A stretch of 64,000 nt of DNA from Tangfeifania diversioriginum (GTDB lineage: Bacteria; Bacteroidota; Bacteroidia; Bacteroidales; Prolixibacteraceae). The position numbers and the translations under genes were made by a program. The notes under the pieces are model-generated. The model did no database searches and had not been told where the DNA came from. It worked only from the letters and a program-made list of their open reading frames with translations. The stretch covers positions 1 through 64,000 of the forward strand of contig CAMCBW010000019.1 in the NCBI GenBank assembly GCA_945873105.1, written 5' to 3'. Of this stretch, positions 59,508 to 64,000 are shown piece after piece (positions within the stretch are counted from its first letter, which is position 1; the number at the start of each line of letters is the position of its first letter).

Positions 59508-60971
59508 CTAGTTTATAGATTTAATGTGCTCTTTTAATTTTGTACTTAATTCTTCCACAATGGAAGAATAGGCCAAATCATCAACTACATTTATATTCTC
59601 GAGTGGATCCAGTTCGAGGTCATATAACATTCGAGATTGAAGCTTGTCTCCCATATTATTGTAATACTCTGTATAAACATACTTTTGTGTAACCACAGTC
59701 TCCCCGTTTGGAAAACGGCAAAAAACCATCCCTGTCTTTTTTTCCGGATTTTCCAGTATTTCAGTTAGACTATTTCCCTGCAGATGCAGAGGCCTTGGTA
59801 AACCTGCCAATTCACATAAAGTAGGATAAACATCAACAAAAGAGACTAAGGCATTTGTTTTTGCGGGTTTAATACCGGGTGCCTTAATTATCAATGGAAC
59901 TTGAAGTGAATTATGAAAACAGGTATGTTTGCACCAATGAGTATGCTCTCCTAAGCTATAACCATGGTCACCCCAGAGTACGATAATTGTGTTTTTATCA
60001 AGTCCGGTTTCTTTTAGTGTTTCAAGAACATCACCTATCAGTTCATCGATATATGTGATGCACGCAAAATAGCCATGTTTCAACCATAATGCCGTATCAT
60101 TATCAATAGGCTCCCTTCCGCCTGGGATATTTATATAGGCACGTAATTCGTCATAATTATACCTAACTGCCTCAAATGGTGCATTTTGCGGGAAGAATGA
60201 ATTTGGAGCAAGCTTAATTTCCCGTCTTGAATATAATTCCCAAAATTTCGATGGAGCATTAAAAGGCAAATGAGGTTTTATCATTCCCATGGCCAAAAAA
60301 AAAGGCTTTTTATATTTCGAAAGCTCATGCAGTTTAGCAATCGTTTTTTCTGCAGTTTTGCCATCTAAATAAACATTATTTGCAACATCTGCTTTTTCCC
60401 ATGCCGGACCTGATTTAAAAGCTTGATTTCTCCATTGGTGCTCTATACTTTGATAATCTCGAGCAGAAAATTCCTGTTTATGAATATCGTTTGGATGTGT
60501 TCCTCGCCATGATTCCGTCCATCCCTGCAAATCATCATCTGGATCGTGAAACACTTTACCGAAACTAAATGTATCATATCCATTATTTTTAAAATGTCTT
60601 GGCAAAGTTATTACCTCAACTGCATCTTTATCAGCTCTTGCTGTGTAACTTACAAACCGAGAACGGTTTGGGTAAATTCCCGTCATAAGACTTGCCCGAG
60701 AAGCACCACACACTGGTATATTACAATAAGCACGATCAAATAATACTCCATTTGAAGCAAGGTTATCAATATTTGGAGATAAAATGTGGGTTTTACCATA
60801 GCAACCTAATTCGGGCCGTAGGTCATCAACTACAATAAAAAGTACATTTGGTTGGCTATCCGAGGAAGAATCTTGTTGAGAATTGGAAGAACTAACAGCT
60901 TTTAAACCGATTCCGTTTGTCAACAAAAGAGCCCCTCCAATCAATGTGTATTTTACATTAGGATAGATCAT
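59508..60971 (-). CDS. Exported S1 sulfatase (iduronate-2-sulfatase-like, CGASR)
   Basis: A 487-residue sulfatase with a signal-like leader and a Ser/Gln-rich linker (SSSNSQQDSSSDSQ). D49-D50 in VVDDLRPELGCYG is the typical iduronate-2-sulfatase-like start. The formylglycine site is C88 in C88-G-A-S-R92; the usual proline is alanine, as known for many iduronate-2-sulfatase-like members. WGDHGYSLGEHTHWCKHT (in part WGDHGYSLGEH) gives the second metal site. The sequence is richer in AT than neighbouring genes. It should act on 2-sulfated uronic or other sugar units, tentatively. Confidence 0.92.
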   Translation of the reverse strand: MIYPNVKYTLIGGALLLTNGIGLKAVSSSNSQQDSSSDSQPNVLFIVVDDLRPELGCYGKTHILSPNIDNLASNGVLFDRAYCNIPVCGASRASLMTGIYPNRSRFVSYTARADKDAVEVITLPRHFKNNGYDTFSFGKVFHDPDDDLQGWTESWRGTHPNDIHKQEFSARDYQSIEHQWRNQAFKSGPAWEKADVANNVYLDGKTAEKTIAKLHELSKYKKPFFLAMGMIKPHLPFNAPSKFWELYSRREIKLAPNSFFPQNAPFEAVRYNYDELRAYINIPGGREPIDNDTALWLKHGYFACITYIDELIGDVLETLKETGLDKNTIIVLWGDHGYSLGEHTHWCKHTCFHNSLQVPLIIKAPGIKPAKTNALVSFVDVYPTLCELAGLPRPLHLQGNSLTEILENPEKKTGMVFCRFPNGETVVTQKYVYTEYYNNMGDKLQSRMLYDLELDPLENINVVDDLAYSSIVEELSTKLKEHIKSIN

Positions 60972-61008
60972 GATTTAACATTTTAATGAAATGAGAATCA
61001 TTCTGTAC

Positions 61009-63273
61009 TTAGTTTTTAACTTTTAGAAATCCTACTCCATCTGCAACTATAAAACCGTCAGCGTTTGTATTTGATATCGTTAATGAAGCGGGCTTATCTT
61101 TATCCAAATAATACTCTCCGACAATTACAGCAAAACCCAATTTATCTCCGCTTTTGAAATTCCAGTTAACAACATCTTCTCCCTGAGCATGTTTTACTGT
61201 TATTTTTGCGTTTGATGCATTTTTCTCATTTGGGAAATACATCAAACAAACTTTGTAAGTTCCTGACTCTTTGACAGGAAGTTGATAGGTGCAATGAGCT
61301 GCTTTTTCAGAACCTGCATGGAAATAATTGGCCACAAATAATCCCCACATACCAGTCACACTAGTTCTTGTCCAGTCTCCGGAATATTGAACTAACTCTT
61401 TATCGGATGACAAAATAACACCGCCTGTATTTTTGAGATTTTCAGGATTAATAAAGCTTAATGCGGTACCTTTTGGCCCAATTTCGTGTGTCAGAAATGG
61501 TTCGATTCGCGTTTTGGAGACCAGGTTATTTTCGATAGCCAGGTTCCAGTTGCCCATGATGTTTTTTATTTCCTCTCCTGCTGTATTGTAGATTACATTG
61601 TTTTTTACCGCTGTTTGGCTTGTTGCCCAGTCAAGAAACACTGCATTTCCCAGCCTTCGGATGGGTTTTCCATCCGGTTTTTGTTCAAATCCCCAGATGT
61701 CGTACAGATAGTTGTTCAGAATATAATTGGGTGCATTAAAACGGTTCATGGAAGCAAAATGAATAGACGCCCCGTCAATGGTTGTCTGCATGCAGTCGTG
61801 TATTTCATTGAATTCAATGACATTGCCCCCCTGGTTCCGGAAAGTGAACACCCCATTCCTGGAAAGGTCCTGAAAGTGGTTGTGAGCAATATGATTTCCG
61901 GGCAACATGGCCATGGAAGCCGGGCGTGAATCAATGTGTACCCCACCGCCATAGTAGCGGATTTGCCCGCAATGTTTAACTGTATTATTTGTGATCTCTA
62001 TTAGGTAGGGTGCTACTTTTGCAGCAGCCTCACCAGGTGTAAATATTTTGGTATCATCCATGTAGGAAAGTCTTGATCCGGTGAGTAAAACCCCTCCACC
62101 GCCTGAATTCAGCACTGTATTCCGGCAAAATGCATTGTTCCTGCTATCCAGATGCAGCCACAAGGCGTAGCCACCAATATTCTCAAAAGTGCAATCTTCA
62201 ATGCTGCAATATTGCGCATTTTCAAACATCGCCGCTCCATCGGTATGCACCCTGGCCTCTATCTGTCCCAATGTAAAGGTTGTATGTTGGAACTCCAATC
62301 CTTTGAAATTAACATAGGCTACATGCGTCCCCTTTTCAACATCTCCCTTTAAATAAACAATTCGGTTAAGATAAGGCGCAATAATTTTCTGCTTGTTGGG
62401 ATTCTGCCCTGGTTTCGGCAAATAATAAAGACGTCCGATTTTTGGATCCAAATACCATTCTCCCGGCTGATCCAATTCCGATTTTACGCCTTCAATCCAA
62501 AACCAGCTTCCTGTGTCCATCAATGCATGCCGTTCCCTCGGACCAATGGTAATTGTTGATTCTTTTATATCTACTTTAGCCACATCATTCCATTGGTTGA
62601 AAAAACGCCATTGTGGAACAATATTGATTTGTGCATCAGTTTCATCTCCCCAACTTGCCTTTACCTGACCATTTGGCAGTTTAACATATTCTTTTGTTCC
62701 ATCGACAGAGTAAAGAAATGGATTTTTATCGCTTTTATTGGGGAAACGTGCCCTGATCGCGCTTTTGCCATCCACATACAGTTGTCGGAAATGCCAGGGA
62801 CCAACAGGCTGTTTTTGGTATAATTCAGGATTATTCATATCCCTTCCCCAACCTTTGGTTTGAGGAAGATCTACAAACCACGTTTTGCCATCTGAATCTT
62901 TCTTCCATAATCCGCCAATGGTTCTGCCCCCGCTTAGGATAACCTTTTCATTTTCAGCTGCACGCCAGGTAATCGGCGCCTCTTTGGTGCCCGAATCTTC
63001 GGGTTTAAGTTCGATTGTTTGCCGGAGATAATAGACTCCCTCCCTGATGATCACTTCAACGGGTCGGTTGGCCTCACTCCTTTTGGCCTCCCTGACCGCA
63101 TTTTGCGCTGCCTCCAGTGTCGAAAAAGGCCGATCGGCCGACCCGTTGCCGGAGTCGTGTCCCTTCAAGGAAACATAAAATCTGATGGGTTCGGTGGCAC
63201 GAACCTCACAACACCAAGAGCCAACAATGGTTGTGGATAGAAAAATGATAAAGGTTATTCTCACCGATGTCAT
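61009..63273 (-). CDS. Exported parallel beta-helix protein with golvesin/xanthan-lyase-like C-terminal domain
   Basis: A 754-residue exported protein. The signal peptide is followed by FYVSLKGHDSGNGSADRPFSTLEAAQ (in part GHDSGNGSADRPFSTLE), the usual opening of pectate-lyase-like beta-helix proteins. The central part (about 330-580) carries Asn- and Gly-rich turns with SIEDCTFENIGGYALWL, NNTVKHCG and ENNLVSK repeats. The last ~125 residues (SGTYKVCLMYFP, then FIVADGVGFLKV) resemble golvesin/xanthan-lyase CBM domains. Members include lyases and glycosidases; the catalytic residues are not certain. It starts 5' of two sulfatases in the second PUL. Confidence 0.85.
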   Translation of the reverse strand: MTSVRITFIIFLSTTIVGSWCCEVRATEPIRFYVSLKGHDSGNGSADRPFSTLEAAQNAVREAKRSEANRPVEVIIREGVYYLRQTIELKPEDSGTKEAPITWRAAENEKVILSGGRTIGGLWKKDSDGKTWFVDLPQTKGWGRDMNNPELYQKQPVGPWHFRQLYVDGKSAIRARFPNKSDKNPFLYSVDGTKEYVKLPNGQVKASWGDETDAQINIVPQWRFFNQWNDVAKVDIKESTITIGPRERHALMDTGSWFWIEGVKSELDQPGEWYLDPKIGRLYYLPKPGQNPNKQKIIAPYLNRIVYLKGDVEKGTHVAYVNFKGLEFQHTTFTLGQIEARVHTDGAAMFENAQYCSIEDCTFENIGGYALWLHLDSRNNAFCRNTVLNSGGGGVLLTGSRLSYMDDTKIFTPGEAAAKVAPYLIEITNNTVKHCGQIRYYGGGVHIDSRPASMAMLPGNHIAHNHFQDLSRNGVFTFRNQGGNVIEFNEIHDCMQTTIDGASIHFASMNRFNAPNYILNNYLYDIWGFEQKPDGKPIRRLGNAVFLDWATSQTAVKNNVIYNTAGEEIKNIMGNWNLAIENNLVSKTRIEPFLTHEIGPKGTALSFINPENLKNTGGVILSSDKELVQYSGDWTRTSVTGMWGLFVANYFHAGSEKAAHCTYQLPVKESGTYKVCLMYFPNEKNASNAKITVKHAQGEDVVNWNFKSGDKLGFAVIVGEYYLDKDKPASLTISNTNADGFIVADGVGFLKVKN

Positions 63274-63311
63274 AAGTTGCAGATTAATGATGGTTTGCTA
63301 TTAGCCTTAAA

Positions 63312-63490
63312 ATAAGAAACTGTTTAATTTTGGAAAATCAATATAGCGGCCTTATTCTACGTGGGTAGAAAGCAAATTATTAATAGTTCATTTCGTCCTG
63401 AACGGGACGAGATAATCACTATTTGTCGATTTTGTACCCACATTAAATCCCCAACGGGATTAAAAAATCTAAATTTAAACAGTCTCTTCT
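63312..63490. repeat. Intergenic element with inverted ends and two internal palindromes
   Basis: Ends AGAAACTGTTTAATTT (63315-63330) and AAATTTAAACAGTCTCTT (63471-63488) are inverted copies. Inside are TCGTCCTGAACGGGACGA (63393-63410) and AATCCCCAACGGGATT (63446-63461), two short hairpins with similar ACGGGA halves. The left end matches that of the element near 47.8 kb. No ORF is supported. Confidence 0.55.
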
Positions 63491-63493
63491 ATG

Positions 63494-63536
63494 TTTGTAA
63501 AAAAACCGGCCAAATTTCTGCCGGTTTTTTTACAAA
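63494..63536 (-). terminator. Strong bidirectional hairpin after SusD
   Basis: TTTGTAAAAAAACCGGC and GCCGGTTTTTTTACAAA form a perfect 17-bp stem with a 9-nt loop; the T-run is part of the stem on both strands. It lies 11 bp from the SusD stop. Confidence 0.9.
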
Positions 63537-63546
63537 TCATCAGATA

Positions 63547-64000
63547 TCAATATCCAGGATTTTGCGTTAATTGCGGCATAATATCCCTTTCTGGGTTGGG
63601 GATAGGCAGCAAATATGCTTTTTTATCAAATTTCATTGTTGTAAGAACTCTCGAGAGACCGGCATTATACAGGTTGTCTAAATTAGGCAACCCATCATCA
63701 CCGATTGTCGGAGTTAATCCCCAGAACCATAATCCTGGTTTCACCAATATATCCATTATCGGTCCCGTTGGAGGCACAGCAGTATTGGCATTGGCCACTA
63801 CATCCAACATGCCGTAAATATTTCCTGTTAATGCTTTTTCCGCCAGACGCCATCTTACTAAATCAAACCAACGCAATCCCTCGTGCGGAAATTCAACACG
63901 TCTTTCGTACCTAACTTCCTTGCGAAGTTGAGCCTGGTTTAATGTTGTGATTTTAGGGTAGGCAGCACTGCTATAAGCTCTTGCCCGAACAAGGTTCATG
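63547..64000 (-). CDS. SusD/RagB-family protein, C-terminal part (runs off the window)
   Basis: The last 150 residues of a SusD-like protein. ELRKEVRYERRVEFPHEGLRWFDLVRW-type sequence (in part RRVEFPHEGLRWFDLVRW) and the closing AYLLPIPNPERDIMPQLTQNPGY (in part AYLLPIPNPERDIMPQ) are the usual C-terminal marks. The start lies beyond the window end. It heads the second PUL; a SusC gene is expected upstream, outside the window. The strong hairpin after it separates it from the beta-helix gene. Confidence 0.92.
   Translation of the reverse strand, partial: MNLVRARAYSSAAYPKITTLNQAQLRKEVRYERRVEFPHEGLRWFDLVRWRLAEKALTGNIYGMLDVVANANTAVPPTGPIMDILVKPGLWFWGLTPTIGDDGLPNLDNLYNAGLSRVLTTMKFDKKAYLLPIPNPERDIMPQLTQNPGY

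Overview
The window reads as a chromosome segment of a Bacteroidota bacterium, probably a polysaccharide-degrading member of the Bacteroidales/Marinilabiliales type. The grounds are SusC/SusD pairs, an ECF sigma/FecR anti-sigma pair, many exported S1 sulfatases, Tat-type Gfo/Idh/MocA oxidoreductases, a TAnnTTTG-like promoter element and little use of strong Shine-Dalgarno sites. No rRNA, complete tRNA, CRISPR array or intact transposase was seen.

Layout. 0-1.7 kb: two small membrane proteins of unknown role, then the broken remains of a nucleotidyltransferase (MNT)/HEPN-type pair. 1.7-2.8 kb: a DEDDh exonuclease followed 2 nt later by a very short FtsZ/tubulin-like GTP-binding protein that stops after the nucleotide-binding subdomain. 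2.9-9.5 kb: general genes (DUF47/PhoU-like protein, class C serine hydrolase, SOUL protein, ACP phosphodiesterase, PEP carboxylase). 9.6-32.9 kb: one long minus-strand polysaccharide utilization locus. In transcription order it holds ECF sigma, FecR anti-sigma, SusC, SusD, two sulfatases, a GH5-like enzyme, a DUF4965/GtaA-like protein, a sulfatase, a GH2 enzyme, two sulfatases, a GH43-like enzyme and a DUF5060/DUF4038 (GH140-like) enzyme. 33-45 kb: mixed sugar and envelope genes (DUF2264, ThuA-like, AraC regulator, EEP hydrolase, TIM-barrel isomerase, CE1-like esterase, Dabb protein, YncE/phosphoesterase fusion). 45-54.3 kb: a plus-strand sugar-oxidation cassette (Gfo/Idh/MocA enzymes, one collapsed pseudogene, aldo/keto reductase, zinc-type dehydrogenase, MFS permease, RbsD/FucU mutarotase). 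54.3-55.4 kb: an XRE regulator/membrane protein pair with a readable operator, then a scar with an ATPase tail, a tRNA-Met-like fragment and a terminator. 55.6-64 kb: the downstream part of a second PUL on the minus strand (SusD, beta-helix protein, two sulfatases, MFS permease, UroD-like protein), whose upstream genes lie past the window end.

How the genes fit together. The first PUL looks built for a heavily sulfated, branched polysaccharide. Exported sulfatases and GH2/GH5/GH43/GH140-like enzymes would trim it, SusCD would import the oligosaccharides, and the sigma/anti-sigma pair would sense the substrate through the STN domain of SusC. No polysaccharide lyase or GH88/GH105 enzyme is visible, so endo-cleavage may be encoded elsewhere. 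The 45-54 kb cassette would import a monosaccharide and oxidise it by NAD(P)-dependent steps.

The least familiar items are the truncated FtsZ-like protein coupled to an exonuclease, a zinc-type dehydrogenase with no structural zinc lobe, a UroD/MtaA-like protein in a sulfatase locus, and several families of small intergenic repeats.
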